Below are positions 35,979-46,558 of a DNA stretch of 64,000 nucleotides, piece by piece. Numbering within the stretch: the stretch's first letter is position 1; each line of letters opens with the position of its first letter. The notes beneath the pieces are model-generated. The model ran no database searches. It was not told where the DNA came from and worked only from the letters and a program-made list of their open reading frames with translations. This stretch comes from CBDFHF01 sp965247565 (GTDB lineage Bacteria > Pseudomonadota > Gammaproteobacteria > Methylococcales > Methylomonadaceae): positions 62,001 to 126,000 of the forward strand of contig CBDFHF010000001.1 of the NCBI GenBank assembly GCA_965247565.1, read 5' to 3'. Position numbers and translations under genes: made by a program.

Positions 35979-37425
35979 AGAGATTTTAATTAATGTGACA
36001 CCCCCTGAAACTCGGGTCGCTGTGATTGAAAACGGCGTTTTACAGGAACTGATTATTGAACGTACTCGCCAACGTGGCTTGGTTGGTAACATCTACAAAG
36101 GTGAGGTATGTCGGGTGTTACCGGGCATGCAGGCCGCTTTTGTGGATATTGGCTTGCCCAGAGCTGCTTTTTTACATCTATCTGATTTATGTAGTAAAGA
36201 ACTAGAAAGAAGAGGCTCCGAAAATATCGAGCATTATTTGCACGAAGGCCAGCATTTGGTGGTGCAGGTGGTTAAAGATCCCCTGGGTACCAAGGGGGCC
36301 AGATTAACCACGGAAATTTCTATTCCGTCTCGTTTTCAGGTTTTTATGCCCTATGCCAATAATTCCGGAGTATCGCAAAGAATAGAGCATGAGCCCGAAC
36401 GGTTGCGCTTAAAAAACTGCTTGGAAGCGTTTCGGCAAGAGCATCAATGTGGGGGTTTTATTGCCCGTACCGCTGCCGAATGCGTGGATGAACCGATTCT
36501 GATAGCTGATATGACCTTTCTGTTGAAGTTATGGGAGTCCATCGCTGCAAAAATTGCTACGGCTAAAGTCAAACAATTCATCCACAAAGATCTACCTTTA
36601 AGCGTTAGAACCTTGCGCGATTTATATAAGGAGGGCATAGATCGGGTACGCGTCGATTCCAAAGAGACTTATCACCGTTTAGTAGAATTTGCGGAAATCT
36701 TTGTGCCGGAAATTGTGCCGGTGATAGAGCATTACACTGGGGAATGTCCGGTTTTTGATATCTACAACGTTGAGAGCGAAATCCAAAAAGCCCTGGAACG
36801 CAAAGTGAAGTTAAAGTCCGGCGGTCATTTGGTTTTTGATCAAACCGAATCCATGACGACCGTGGATGTGAATACTGGCGGTTATGTCGGTGGTCGTAAT
36901 CTTGAAGAGACCATCTTTAAAACCAACTTGGAAGCGGCGCAATCGATAGCCAGGCAACTGCGGCTGCGTAATTTAGGCGGTATTATTATTATCGATTTTA
37001 TCGATATGCAGAGTGAAGATCATAAAAAGCAGGTTTTACACGCACTGGAACGGCATCTGGAAAAAGATCATGCTAAAACCAATATTACTGAAGTGTCTGT
37101 GCTAGGGTTGGTAGAAATGACCCGCAAGCGAACTCGGGAAAGTTTGGAGCACATTCTCTGTGAGCCTTGTAGTGCTTGCGGTGGACGTGGTGTTTTAAAA
37201 ACGCCAGAATCGATGTGTCTGGAAATATTCCGAGAAATTATTAGGGAGGTTCGTCAGTACAATGTACAAAAATTATTGGTATTAGCTTCCAACGCGGTAG
37301 TAGAAATGTTGTTGGACGAAGAAGCCGACATGCTGGCGGAGTTGGAGGCCTTTCTTGGTGTTCAGATTAAATTCAGGGCGGAGGCTGAATATAATCAGGA
37401 ACAGTATGACGTGGTATTGCTTTGA
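35971..37425 (+). CDS. rng: Ribonuclease G
   Basis: RNase G is an endonuclease that matures 16S rRNA 5′ ends and decays mRNA. The protein is 484 residues (E. coli ~489). It opens with the family N-terminus (EEILINVTPPETRVAV), carries an S1-type RNA-binding domain (~35–125, GNIYKGEVCRVLPGMQAAFVD), the catalytic TTVDVNTGG and IIDFIDMQ, and the Zn-link CEPCSACGGRG. The short C-terminal tail distinguishes it from RNase E. It lies in the conserved maf–rng–yhdP order. Confidence 0.96.
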   Translation: MSEEILINVTPPETRVAVIENGVLQELIIERTRQRGLVGNIYKGEVCRVLPGMQAAFVDIGLPRAAFLHLSDLCSKELERRGSENIEHYLHEGQHLVVQVVKDPLGTKGARLTTEISIPSRFQVFMPYANNSGVSQRIEHEPERLRLKNCLEAFRQEHQCGGFIARTAAECVDEPILIADMTFLLKLWESIAAKIATAKVKQFIHKDLPLSVRTLRDLYKEGIDRVRVDSKETYHRLVEFAEIFVPEIVPVIEHYTGECPVFDIYNVESEIQKALERKVKLKSGGHLVFDQTESMTTVDVNTGGYVGGRNLEETIFKTNLEAAQSIARQLRLRNLGGIIIIDFIDMQSEDHKKQVLHALERHLEKDHAKTNITEVSVLGLVEMTRKRTRESLEHILCEPCSACGGRGVLKTPESMCLEIFREIIREVRQYNVQKLLVLASNAVVEMLLDEEADMLAELEAFLGVQIKFRAEAEYNQEQYDVVLL

Positions 37426-37507
37426 GGCATCTAATAATTAAACAAACTCCTTCCCTTTTCGGATGTAATCAATGTGTGATGGTGTCAGGATTTAAAGACG
37501 TCGCTGC

Positions 37508-40500
37508 ATGATTCATCATTTCAAACGTGCTACCCGGCACCTAATTTTTTGGTCGTTACTGTCCGTTGCTATCGGCTTAACGTGTCTGCGACTATTATTG
37601 TCAGGCATTGAAGGCTATAAGGCTGATTTGTCAGACCATGTTAGCGAGTTGCTCGGCGCGCCCGTGAGCATTGGTCGTATTGGCGCTAAAATGCGCGGCT
37701 TTAGCCCTGAGTTAATACTTAAAGACATTAGCGTCCAGTCCGTTACTGCTAACGGCAAACCGCCTATCCAATTGCAAGAAATCCGTCTGGGTACAAACCT
37801 GTTTTCTATGGTACGAAAGCGTGAGTTATGGTCGTCGGCCTGGTTAACTTTGATTGGAGCCAAACTATCAATTATTCGCAATCCGGACGGTAATATTGTT
37901 ATTGATGGTTTAGGTAATGGTGATAGCAGCCCTCAGTGGTTGTTACAAGGCGAAAAGCTCGCCATGGTTAATAGCGAAATCATTTGGCATGATCAGAAAG
38001 GTCAGCTAAAGCCATTGTTGTTAAATACAGTTGATTTAGTAATAAAAAATGCCGGGCAACAGCATCAACTTAATCTAGTCGCCCAACTACCCAAACAATA
38101 CGGTGACTCTGTAAGAGTTTCTATGAATTTGACCGGAAATGGGCTAGATACTTCGGCGCTGAAGGGGCAAGCATACCTGGAAGGCAAGCTATTACAGTTG
38201 GGTGAGTTGATTCCGCAGGAATTGCTGCAGGGTATTCGGATCAGTTCGGGCAAGGCAGATGTTAAGGTATGGAGCGATTGGCAGCAGGCGCAGCCCGTAC
38301 AAGTTACTGTTGCTGCGCAGTTGCAACAAGGCGAATTTGTGCGCCGCGATAAAAGTATGTATATCGCCAAAAAATTGAGCACTCGCTTTCGTTGGCGGCA
38401 ATCGGCGCAACGCTGGTATCTGCAAATGGATGAGTTCACCCTGGCTACATCGACAAAAAATTGGCCGAATAGCCAATTTAGCTTGTCAGTATTCAATACT
38501 GCCGAACACTCACTAAGTCAATTGGGGCTGTTCGCGATCCATGTTGATTTGCAAGAATTAGATGAGTTGCTACAGTTTTTCGTACCACTGCCAGACGCAC
38601 AGCTCAAGTTATTGGCTGACAGGCAGTTAAAGGGTGTATTGCAAAATATGTCGATATTTGCCGATATTCAGAAAAAATCGGGAGCTATCAATGGACAGTT
38701 TAATAACATATCTATTGCAGCTGCGGGCGATATGCCGGGTGTGAATAATCTGTCAGGTGCCATTAAGGGCGATGAGCAAAAGGGAGGTATACATTTTGCG
38801 ACGGAGAAGGCTCAGTTAATTGCTCTGAAATTGTTTCGTACACCACTGACTATCAGCCGGTTAGCAGGGATTTTAGGTTGGCAGCAAACCCCAGAAAGCT
38901 GGATATTTTCAGGTAAAGATCTACTGGCCGATGTGCCCGGATTATTTAGTACTACCCAAGTTCAGTTGGATATTCCTAAGTCTGATGGGACACCGGTCAT
39001 CGATTTGCAAAGCTCTTTCTCAAGTCCAGACATGAGTAAAGCGCCGCTTTATCTACCAGTTGGAGTTATGTCTAAATCCTTAGTTAACTGGTTGGATCAT
39101 GCTTTCATTGGAGGGCGGATCAGCAAGGGTGAGTTTTTGTTGCGCGGAGAGCTGGATAAGTTTCCGTTTAAGAATAGTCCCGGTATTTTTAAAGTTTTAT
39201 TTGATACCGAACAACTAGAACTTACTTTTCACCCCGATTGGCCGCATTTAACCAACTTGGCCGGATCTGTATCGTTCTTAAAAAACGGTGTGCAAATTGA
39301 TTTGCGGCAAGGTCAGTCCGGCGAAGTAAAAATTAATCAAGCAAGCATTTCAATTTCCGAAATGGGGGATAATGCAAAATTGCTGGTTAAAGGCCAGGGT
39401 GAGAGTGATCTCGGCCAAGGTTTGGCATTTTTAGAGAAAACGCCTCTGCAAACCAAGGTAGAGCCAGTTCTTGCTGCGATTGCTCCGCAAGGCCTTAGCA
39501 AAGTGGCACTGAATTTAACCATTCCTTTAGTTGATAATAGCGAGCCTAAAGCTGAGGTTGTCGCTGAGTTAAATCAGGCAAAAATGAAAGTGAATGCCCT
39601 AGATTTATGGGTTAATCACATTAACGGAGCCATAAAATTTAATAGGATCGGTGTTTTTAGTGACGCCATTCATGCAACCGCCTTGGGTCAATCAGTCAAA
39701 ATAGCTATTGGGCAAGAGCAAAAAAAGACGGTAGTCAACGTAGACGGCAGCGCAGAAATTGCTGATTTACAAAAGCAGTTTAAATTGCCTTGGTGGGATG
39801 TTGCAAAAGGCGCGGCAGAATATCGATTAAAGTTAGCCTTGCCAGATAAAGCTAGTGCGCCGATGCAGCTTGATGTGCAATCGGACTTAGTTGGTGTGGT
39901 GCTGGATTTGCCGGGTGATCTAGCTAAAGTAGAGTCACAGCGACGATCATTAGCATTGTCTTTTGATTTAAACCAAAAAGCTTTTTTGCCAATTAACCTA
40001 AATTACGATAACAAGCTAAAAGCGGCTTTAAAGTTTAACCTTGCCGGGCAGCGCATTGAGGCAGGGCATTTGGTGATTGGCGAGGGTAAAGCCCAATTAC
40101 ACGATGCGACTGGTTTAACGATAGACATCAAGAGAGATCGGCTTGCCTTACAGGACTGGTTAGGTTTAGCCGCCGCGCAAAATAATTATAGTTTTGCCGA
40201 TCGACCCATCCGAAAACTTAGCATTCATAGCCCCCATGCACTGTGGAAAAATACTGACTTAGGCAGCTTTGAGTTAATGATAACACCCGAGGAAAATCAT
40301 TGGCTGGGTGAGTTAGATAGCAGTTTTGCCACTGGGAAAATCCATATCCCAACTCAGCGAAACGATACTGAGAAAATTACAGTGACTTTGCAAAAACTGG
40401 ATCTTAGCGCCTTAAGGCAACTGAAGTCGCATTCGACAACGCAGGGATCGACTATTTCACCGGACGCGATGCCGTTATTTAGTTTGAGTAGCGCTAAGGC

Positions 40501-41335
40501 ACTTTGGCAACAGCATGATTTAGGTATGTTGGTGGTAGAAACCGAACGAATTCCCACAGGTATCGTGTTTAAACACATCGATATTTTTGGTAACGATCAA
40601 AAACTAAGTGCTACTGGCGAGTGGAAATCTTCCGGCAATAACTCGGTAACTCAAATGCAGGGACGATTAGAAATGCCGCAAGCAGGTAGTATGCTGGCAA
40701 ATTTGGGTATCACTAACGATATTTCCGAGGCGAACGGCACTGCTGATTTTTTATTGAACTGGCGAGGTGCCCCTTATGAGCTTTCGTTAGCCGATTTAAA
40801 AGGCCAGCTCACCGTAAATCTCAATCGTGGTCGTATATTGAGTATAGAGCCTGGCTTTGGGCGCATTTTGGGCGTATTAGCGCTGGCGCAATGGATCAAC
40901 CGTTTGCAACTCGATTTTAGTGATATTTACCAGGAAGGTTTAACGTTTAACAGCATAAAAGGTCGCTTTGATTTACTCAACGGCAAAGCAGTGACTCAAA
41001 ATTTAGTGGTTGATGCAGTCCCAGCTAAAATAACCCTGACTGGCGAGACTAATTTGGTATTGAAAACCGTAGATCAGGTGGTAAACGTAGCCCCAAAAAG
41101 TGCTGATGCGGTACCCATAGCTGGTACAATCATGGGCAAAATCACTGCATTCATGGCAAAATCGCTGACAGGAAAAGATCAGGAAGGTTTTTTCTTCGGT
41201 TCACAGTATTTAATAAAAGGTGTGTGGGGAAATGTGCAAATTATTCCGTTGCACGAAAACGATGGCCTGATGCAAAAAACCTGGAATAGCATCACCACCT
41301 TTCCCTGGTTGCAGCAACAAGAAACAAAAAAATGA
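37508..41335 (+). CDS. yhdP: YhdP-family AsmA-like envelope protein
   Basis: The protein is 1275 residues with one N-terminal transmembrane segment (FWSLLSVAIGLTCLRLLL) and a very long β-strand-rich periplasmic part, a repeating groove of the AsmA-like class. The C-terminal region (GRILSIEPGFGRILGVLAL) is characteristic. YhdP spans the periplasm and is implicated in phospholipid movement from inner to outer membrane. The gene starts 82 bases after rng and overlaps nothing; the nitrilase gene follows with 8 bases between. Confidence 0.92.
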   Translation: MIHHFKRATRHLIFWSLLSVAIGLTCLRLLLSGIEGYKADLSDHVSELLGAPVSIGRIGAKMRGFSPELILKDISVQSVTANGKPPIQLQEIRLGTNLFSMVRKRELWSSAWLTLIGAKLSIIRNPDGNIVIDGLGNGDSSPQWLLQGEKLAMVNSEIIWHDQKGQLKPLLLNTVDLVIKNAGQQHQLNLVAQLPKQYGDSVRVSMNLTGNGLDTSALKGQAYLEGKLLQLGELIPQELLQGIRISSGKADVKVWSDWQQAQPVQVTVAAQLQQGEFVRRDKSMYIAKKLSTRFRWRQSAQRWYLQMDEFTLATSTKNWPNSQFSLSVFNTAEHSLSQLGLFAIHVDLQELDELLQFFVPLPDAQLKLLADRQLKGVLQNMSIFADIQKKSGAINGQFNNISIAAAGDMPGVNNLSGAIKGDEQKGGIHFATEKAQLIALKLFRTPLTISRLAGILGWQQTPESWIFSGKDLLADVPGLFSTTQVQLDIPKSDGTPVIDLQSSFSSPDMSKAPLYLPVGVMSKSLVNWLDHAFIGGRISKGEFLLRGELDKFPFKNSPGIFKVLFDTEQLELTFHPDWPHLTNLAGSVSFLKNGVQIDLRQGQSGEVKINQASISISEMGDNAKLLVKGQGESDLGQGLAFLEKTPLQTKVEPVLAAIAPQGLSKVALNLTIPLVDNSEPKAEVVAELNQAKMKVNALDLWVNHINGAIKFNRIGVFSDAIHATALGQSVKIAIGQEQKKTVVNVDGSAEIADLQKQFKLPWWDVAKGAAEYRLKLALPDKASAPMQLDVQSDLVGVVLDLPGDLAKVESQRRSLALSFDLNQKAFLPINLNYDNKLKAALKFNLAGQRIEAGHLVIGEGKAQLHDATGLTIDIKRDRLALQDWLGLAAAQNNYSFADRPIRKLSIHSPHALWKNTDLGSFELMITPEENHWLGELDSSFATGKIHIPTQRNDTEKITVTLQKLDLSALRQLKSHSTTQGSTISPDAMPLFSLSSAKALWQQHDLGMLVVETERIPTGIVFKHIDIFGNDQKLSATGEWKSSGNNSVTQMQGRLEMPQAGSMLANLGITNDISEANGTADFLLNWRGAPYELSLADLKGQLTVNLNRGRILSIEPGFGRILGVLALAQWINRLQLDFSDIYQEGLTFNSIKGRFDLLNGKAVTQNLVVDAVPAKITLTGETNLVLKTVDQVVNVAPKSADAVPIAGTIMGKITAFMAKSLTGKDQEGFFFGSQYLIKGVWGNVQIIPLHENDGLMQKTWNSITTFPWLQQQETKK

Positions 41336-41343
41336 GAGGAAAT

Positions 41344-42162
41344 ATGAGTAAGTGTGCCGCTATTCAAATGGCATCCAGTCCTAATGTAAGTGCTAATTTA
41401 CTGGAAGCCGACAAGTTGATCGCCGAAGCGGCAAAAGCTGGAGCGAAGTTGGTTGCTTTGCCGGAAAATTTTGCCTTAATGGGCGATCATGAGTTGGATA
41501 AAATTAAAATCAAGGAACAGTATGGAGTCGGCCCCATACAAGAGTTTTTAGCAAATGTCGCCAAAAAATATGGGGTATGGGTGATTGGTGGCACTATTCC
41601 TATCGCAGGTAATGCCGACAACAAAGTGCGTGCTGCCTGTGTGGTTTATAACGATCAGGGTGAACGAGTCGCACGTTACGACAAAATGCATTTGTTCGAC
41701 GTCAATGTGCCAGGAACTAATGAGGTTTATCGAGAATCCGACTCCATTGAACAAGGTGAACAGCCGCTGGTTATTGATACGCCTTTCGGCAGATTGGGGA
41801 TTGCCGTTTGTTATGACTTACGCTTTCCGGAGTTTTTTCGCAAATTGAGTGAGCAGGGCGTGGAAATCTTAGTGATTCCGTCTGCATTTACCGCTGAAAC
41901 CGGGGCAGCACATTGGGAATTGTTACTGCGTGCCCGAGCGGTGGAAAATTTATGCTATGTGATAGCGCCAAATCAAGGCGGTTTTCATCTCAATGGTCGC
42001 CGCACTTTTGGACATAGCATGATTATTGATCCTTGGGGGGTCATCATGGATTGCTATAAGACTGGTGGGGGTTTTGTGTCGGCAGAAATCGATCTGGAAA
42101 GACTGGAAAAAGTTAGGACGTCTTTCCCTGCATTAAGCCATCGACGATTTAAGAGTGCTTAG
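41344..42162 (+). CDS. Nitrilase-superfamily amidohydrolase (Nit1/YafV-like)
   Basis: This 272-residue cytoplasmic enzyme has the Glu–Lys–Cys triad in LPENFALMG, RYDKMHLFD and GIAVCYDLRFPE. The most likely activity is deaminated glutathione or omega-amidase hydrolysis, as for Nit1-like relatives. The start ATG is preceded by GAGGAAAT and follows the end of yhdP by eight bases. It is found between yhdP and tldD in many gammaproteobacteria. Confidence 0.93.
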   Translation: MSKCAAIQMASSPNVSANLLEADKLIAEAAKAGAKLVALPENFALMGDHELDKIKIKEQYGVGPIQEFLANVAKKYGVWVIGGTIPIAGNADNKVRAACVVYNDQGERVARYDKMHLFDVNVPGTNEVYRESDSIEQGEQPLVIDTPFGRLGIAVCYDLRFPEFFRKLSEQGVEILVIPSAFTAETGAAHWELLLRARAVENLCYVIAPNQGGFHLNGRRTFGHSMIIDPWGVIMDCYKTGGGFVSAEIDLERLEKVRTSFPALSHRRFKSA

Positions 42163-42163
42163 T

Positions 42164-42790
42164 ATGTCGGCAGAACAGATCAAACTTATCAGTAAATTAA
42201 TTTTTATATCTACGCTATCAGCCTGTGGCTCCACAGAAACTGCCCATTACAAAGATAACGAATTGCTTGAAAGACCCCCAATTTTGGCTATTGACAGGCA
42301 ATCAGAACTGGCGGCTGAAAATGAAGCGGACAGTCCGCAACCTGATGAAAGCGTGGTGTCCACGGCTGAAGATAGAAAAAAAGGTATGGGGGATAAAGTT
42401 TATTTAACCGACTCTACACCACCCGCTCTTAAAATTAAGCAACCATTTGCTGGCGCATGGAATACGGTTGAGCAAGCCTTGATACAGAGAGAAATTAAAA
42501 TAACTGATCATGAGAAAGACAAAGGCCTCTACTACGTTGCTTACGATAACCGAGGTTTTTTAGATCATCTGGGTTCATTTTTTAAAAGTGATGATAAAGG
42601 TTCCATTTACTTATTGACGTTAACAGATGACGATAATGAAACCAAAGTTATTGCTTCGCTGGCAAACCCGGTTGAGCAAGATAGTTCAGGTAGTCAGGAT
42701 GGCCACAACGACGGCTCTGCTGATGACCATGCCGCGGAACTTTTACAGATTCTGTATCAGACTATGCGCGATGATCTCGTGAAAAAATAA
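42164..42790 (+). CDS. BamC-like (NlpB-family) outer-membrane lipoprotein
   Basis: This 208-residue protein has a lipobox (TLSAC), followed by the BamC hallmark YKDNELLERPPIL that binds BamD, then a helix-grip-like domain (WNTVEQALIQREIKITDHEKDKGLYYV). BamC is an accessory subunit of the β-barrel assembly machine. The acidic tail with SQDGHND is unusual. The ATG at 42164 follows the nitrilase stop at once. Its location before tldD, not next to dapA, is not the E. coli arrangement. Confidence 0.75.
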   Translation: MSAEQIKLISKLIFISTLSACGSTETAHYKDNELLERPPILAIDRQSELAAENEADSPQPDESVVSTAEDRKKGMGDKVYLTDSTPPALKIKQPFAGAWNTVEQALIQREIKITDHEKDKGLYYVAYDNRGFLDHLGSFFKSDDKGSIYLLTLTDDDNETKVIASLANPVEQDSSGSQDGHNDGSADDHAAELLQILYQTMRDDLVKK

Positions 42791-42841
42791 TCGCATTAAC
42801 GGCGCAAACAATTTACTTACCTACTATTCTCGAGATGTTTG

Positions 42842-44284
42842 ATGGAATTATTAAACCTTGCCAGACAAGCTATTTTGATACCTGCGGGTATTCAGGATGC
42901 CGATATTGAAAAAATTATGAGTTGCTTGTTAGGTGACTCGGTAGATGCTGCGGATATTTATTTTCAATCCAGTCATTCAGAGTCATGGGTACTGGAAAGC
43001 GGTATTATCAAAGAAGGGAGTCATAGTATTGAGCAAGGTGCCGGGGTTCGTGCTGTTTCCGGTGAAAAAACTGGTTTTGCCTACAGTGATCGAATTGAAT
43101 TGACGGAGTTACTGACAGCAGCAAATAACGTTAGAGCTATCACACGGCACGGCCAGAATGCGCAAGTTAAGATCGGCCATCCAAGAAGTGGCTGGCAGCA
43201 ATATTATTCTGTCGCCAACCCTCTAAAATCATTGAGTGATCAGCAAAAAATTGACTTATTACGTAAAGTTGACAGCGAAACCCGCAAGCTCGATATTCGT
43301 ATTGAGGAGGTTATTGTCAGTATGGCGGCAGTGCATGAACATATTTTGGTTGCTAATCAGGATGGATCCTTAGCCGCTGATGTCCGACCTTTAGTACGTA
43401 TGAATGTGACTGTGATTGTGCAAGAGCAAGGCCGCAGAGAGCAGGGCAGCATGGGCGGCGGCGGGCGTAGTGATTATGGGTATTTTATAGATCATGATAC
43501 CGCTTTAGGTTATGGCAAAGAGGCGGTAAGACAAGCCCTGGTTAATCTGGAGGCCGGCGATGCGCCGGCTGGCAATATGACGGTAGTGTTAGGATCGGGC
43601 TGGCCAGGGATATTGCTGCATGAAGCGATCGGTCATGGGTTGGAAGGTGACTTCAATCGCAAGGGCACGTCTGCTTTTAGTGGTCGAGTTGGTGAGCGCG
43701 TGGCCTCGGATTTATGTACCGTAGTAGACGACGGCACATTGTCAGGACGACGTGGATCTCTCAGTATAGATGATGAGGGTACGCCGACCGAAAATACGGT
43801 GCTGATCGAAAAAGGCATACTGAAAGGTTATATGCAAGATAAGCTTAATGCACGACTGATGGGTGTTAAAACCACTGGCAACGGTCGCCGGGAGTCATAC
43901 GCACATCTGCCTTTGCCGCGTATGACCAACACATATATGCTGCCGGGCCAACATAATCCTGAAGAAATTATTAGATCAGTGAAAAAAGGTTTGTTTGCCA
44001 AAAATTTTGGCGGCGGTCAGGTAGATATTACTTCTGGCAAGTTTGTGTTTTCGGCCAGTGAAGCTTATTTGATTGAAAACGGTAAAATTACACGGCCAGT
44101 AAAGGGGGCGACCCTTATTGGCAATGGCCCCGATGTTCTAACCAAGGTATCAATGGTCGGTACGGATTTGGCTCTGGATAGCGGCGTGGGTACTTGTGGT
44201 AAGGATGGGCAAAGTGTGCCGGTTGGCGTAGGGCAGCCAACCTTGAAAATTGATGGTTTGACTGTAGGTGGAACATGTGTCTGA
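42842..44284 (+). CDS. tldD: Metalloprotease TldD
   Basis: TldD with TldE forms a heterodimeric zinc protease that degrades unfolded peptides or matures ribosomal peptides such as microcin B17. The protein is 480 residues and the zinc motif is [11 protein letters not shown]. The start ATG at 42842 gives [13 protein letters not shown] one codon upstream is not needed. TldD lies 52 bases before pmbA (tldE), the partner gene. No RiPP precursor is apparent in the window. Confidence 0.95.
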   Translation: MELLNLARQAILIPAGIQDADIEKIMSCLLGDSVDAADIYFQSSHSESWVLESGIIKEGSHSIEQGAGVRAVSGEKTGFAYSDRIELTELLTAANNVRAITRHGQNAQVKIGHPRSGWQQYYSVANPLKSLSDQQKIDLLRKVDSETRKLDIRIEEVIVSMAAVHEHILVANQDGSLAADVRPLVRMNVTVIVQEQGRREQGSMGGGGRSDYGYFIDHDTALGYGKEAVRQALVNLEAGDAPAGNMTVVLGSGWPGILLHEAIGHGLEGDFNRKGTSAFSGRVGERVASDLCTVVDDGTLSGRRGSLSIDDEGTPTENTVLIEKGILKGYMQDKLNARLMGVKTTGNGRRESYAHLPLPRMTNTYMLPGQHNPEEIIRSVKKGLFAKNFGGGQVDITSGKFVFSASEAYLIENGKITRPVKGATLIGNGPDVLTKVSMVGTDLALDSGVGTCGKDGQSVPVGVGQPTLKIDGLTVGGTCV

Positions 44285-44336
44285 GCAATATAGTTTTGAA
44301 CAAACTGCGAACCACAAAATAATTTAAGAGATTACC

Positions 44337-45668
44337 GTGCAAAAACAAGAACAAATTGATCAGCTGAAAGCGATAGTTAAAGAATTACTGGGCGAGGCCA
44401 CGCGTCAGGGCGCCAGTTCCGCAGAAGCCGGGTTAAGTCAGGAAACTGGTTTGTCCGTTTCGGTTCGTCTGGGCGAGGTTGAAACTATTGAGCATCATTG
44501 CGACCAAGGACTGGGTATAACTGTTTATTTTGGTCAGCGTAAAGGTTCGGCCAGTACCACGGATTTATCGCCTGACTCCATAAAGGAAACGGTCAGTGCA
44601 GCGTGTAGTATCGCTCGCTATACTAGCGAAGATGAGTATTCTGGATTGCCTGAAGAAACTATGTTGGCGACTGAGTTTCCGGATTTAGAGCTATATCATC
44701 CGTGGGAGATTGATGCCGAGAAAGCCATTGAAATAGCAACTGAATGCGAATCAGTCGCTAGATGCTTTCATCCGGAAATCAGTAATTCTGAAGGTGCATC
44801 TATTAATACCCATATGGGTGTGCGAGTGATGGGTAATACTTTAGGATTTTTGCAAGGCTATGCGTCCACTCGCCATTCTTTAAGTTGTTCCGTGCTGGCG
44901 CAACGAGGCGATAGCATGCAACGAGACTACTGGTATACGGTGGCGAGAAATGCTCTGAATTTGGAACCAGCAACCTCAGTCGGTACTAAGGCTGCAGAAC
45001 GCACGTTACGCCGCCTGCAAGGACGTAGTTTAAGTACGCGGCAAAGTCCGGTGTTGTATTGTGCGGAAGTCGCCGGTAGCTTGTTGGGTTCATTTTTGGG
45101 CGCTATTAGCGGCGGCAGTTTATATCGTAAATCGTCTTTTTTACTGGACACCATTGATACTAAAATTTTCCCAGATTTTATTCGCATTCATGAGCAGCCC
45201 TATCTAAGAGGTGCGTTAGGGAGTGCTTCGTATGATAGCGACGGAGTTGCTACCCAAACCCGCGATATTGTTAGCGACGGGGTTCTGCGTGGTTACGTAC
45301 TGGGTACTTATTCTGCGCGCAAACTAGGTTTGCAATCCACGGGTAATGCGGGTGGTGTGCATAATCTCAGCATAGCGACTAGTGAGCTTGATTTGCAAGG
45401 CATGCTGAAAAAGCTACATACCGGTCTGCTGGTAACTGAGTTAATGGGGCAGGGCGTTAATATGGTGACCGGTGATTATTCAAGAGGCGCAGCCGGATTT
45501 TGGGTAGAGCAGGGTGAAATCCAATATCCAGTTGAAGAAATCACAATTGCTGGGAATCTAAAGGATATGTTCAAACATATTGTCGCAATCGGTAATGACG
45601 TGGATTACCGCGGTAATATTCGTACTGGCTCTATATTGGTTGAGCAAATGTCGATTGCGGGCGAATAG
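44337..45668 (+). CDS. pmbA: TldE/PmbA metalloprotease subunit
   Basis: The 443-residue partner of TldD is inactive by itself in this family because it lacks the HExxxH site, and it helps form the substrate tunnel. Typical regions include GLSVSVRLGEVETIEHHCDQ, GGSLYRKSSF and GADSYSRGAAGFW-like MVTGDYSRGAAGFW. The start is a GTG at 44337 with an AAGAG upstream. It follows tldD closely and is followed by RNase T2 after 13 bases. Confidence 0.94.
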   Translation: MQKQEQIDQLKAIVKELLGEATRQGASSAEAGLSQETGLSVSVRLGEVETIEHHCDQGLGITVYFGQRKGSASTTDLSPDSIKETVSAACSIARYTSEDEYSGLPEETMLATEFPDLELYHPWEIDAEKAIEIATECESVARCFHPEISNSEGASINTHMGVRVMGNTLGFLQGYASTRHSLSCSVLAQRGDSMQRDYWYTVARNALNLEPATSVGTKAAERTLRRLQGRSLSTRQSPVLYCAEVAGSLLGSFLGAISGGSLYRKSSFLLDTIDTKIFPDFIRIHEQPYLRGALGSASYDSDGVATQTRDIVSDGVLRGYVLGTYSARKLGLQSTGNAGGVHNLSIATSELDLQGMLKKLHTGLLVTELMGQGVNMVTGDYSRGAAGFWVEQGEIQYPVEEITIAGNLKDMFKHIVAIGNDVDYRGNIRTGSILVEQMSIAGE

Positions 45669-45681
45669 AGCCAGGTTGTAT

Positions 45682-46329
45682 ATGAAAGTTCATGTTACAA
45701 AATTTCTCTTAAGTCTCTTTATTGCTTTTATTGTCTGTAAGCCACTGTTAGCCGCTGAGCAAAAATCTTTTGATTTTTATGTGTTGAGCTTGTCATGGTC
45801 GCCGGAATTTTGTGATAGTCACCCAAGAGAGCGGCAATGTGGTCGTGGTTATGGTTTGGTACTACACGGCGTGTGGCCTCAATACCAATCTGGATACCCG
45901 CAATCATGTAGAAAAACACGGATGCCGGCTAGACTTGCTCGTGAGTTTGCAGACCTATATCCTAGCGAGAAACTGGTGTTTCATGAGTGGAAAAAACACG
46001 GAACTTGTTCTGAGCTAACGCCGCGTGCTTATCTGCAGTTCTCACAAAAGCTTAAGCAAGGCTTTATTGAACCGACAGCCTTAAAAAATCTGACTAAACC
46101 TTTGCGCACTACCGCTACACAATTAAAGCAGCAAATTGTCTCAACTAATCCCTATCTTAATAGCGAAGCGATTGCGTTTTCTTGCGCTGGCAGTGGTCGA
46201 TTTTTACAAGAAATTTATGTGTGCCTCGATAAAAGCGGTACTGGACCTGTCGAATGCAGTACTGAGCTTCAGCGTCGAAGCAGACGAAGTTGCGGGCAGG
46301 CGGACTTTCTGATCAGAAACGTTAGATAG
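45682..46329 (+). CDS. Ribonuclease T2-family RNase, periplasmic
   Basis: This 215-residue RNase has a signal peptide (MKVHVTKFLLSLFIAFIVC, cleavage near LLAAE). The two catalytic boxes are CAS I LHGVWPQ and CAS II FHEWKKHGTC. It cleaves RNA without base preference, as E. coli RNase I does in the periplasm. The start is taken at ATG 45682. An upstream in-frame start lies within pmbA and is disregarded. It is the last gene of the rlmH-to-pmbA run. Confidence 0.92.
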   Translation: MKVHVTKFLLSLFIAFIVCKPLLAAEQKSFDFYVLSLSWSPEFCDSHPRERQCGRGYGLVLHGVWPQYQSGYPQSCRKTRMPARLAREFADLYPSEKLVFHEWKKHGTCSELTPRAYLQFSQKLKQGFIEPTALKNLTKPLRTTATQLKQQIVSTNPYLNSEAIAFSCAGSGRFLQEIYVCLDKSGTGPVECSTELQRRSRRSCGQADFLIRNVR

Positions 46330-46466
46330 CGAAAGCAAGGTAGTCTGTTACATTCAAGCTAACGTCATACTCGAAAACAATTTATTTTTGGAAGTTGTTG
46401 GTGGTTGAAGTTTTAAAAATTACTCGCCTAGAAGGGAGTGGGTTTTGACGCTGTCGTTGAGTTAGT

Positions 46467-46500
46467 CATTGCCCGGCGCGGGTTACCAGGCCGGGCAATG
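46467..46500. repeat. Stem-loop with ten-base perfect stem
   Basis: CATTGCCCGG (46467–46476) and CCGGGCAATG (46491–46500) pair. There is no T-run, so it could be a terminator processed by Rho, a repeat, or an mRNA-stabilising hairpin behind RNase T2. Confidence 0.5.
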
Positions 46501-46558
46501 CGTTGTTACAGACAATCATTGTTTAGTTTTGCAAAATAAGTCCATGCTAGCTCTCGTT

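Noticed and set aside
42842..45668. TldD/TldE as part of a ribosomal-peptide maturation system
   Set aside because: The pair lies in the conserved housekeeping run after yhdP, and no precursor peptide or cyclodehydratase gene is nearby.
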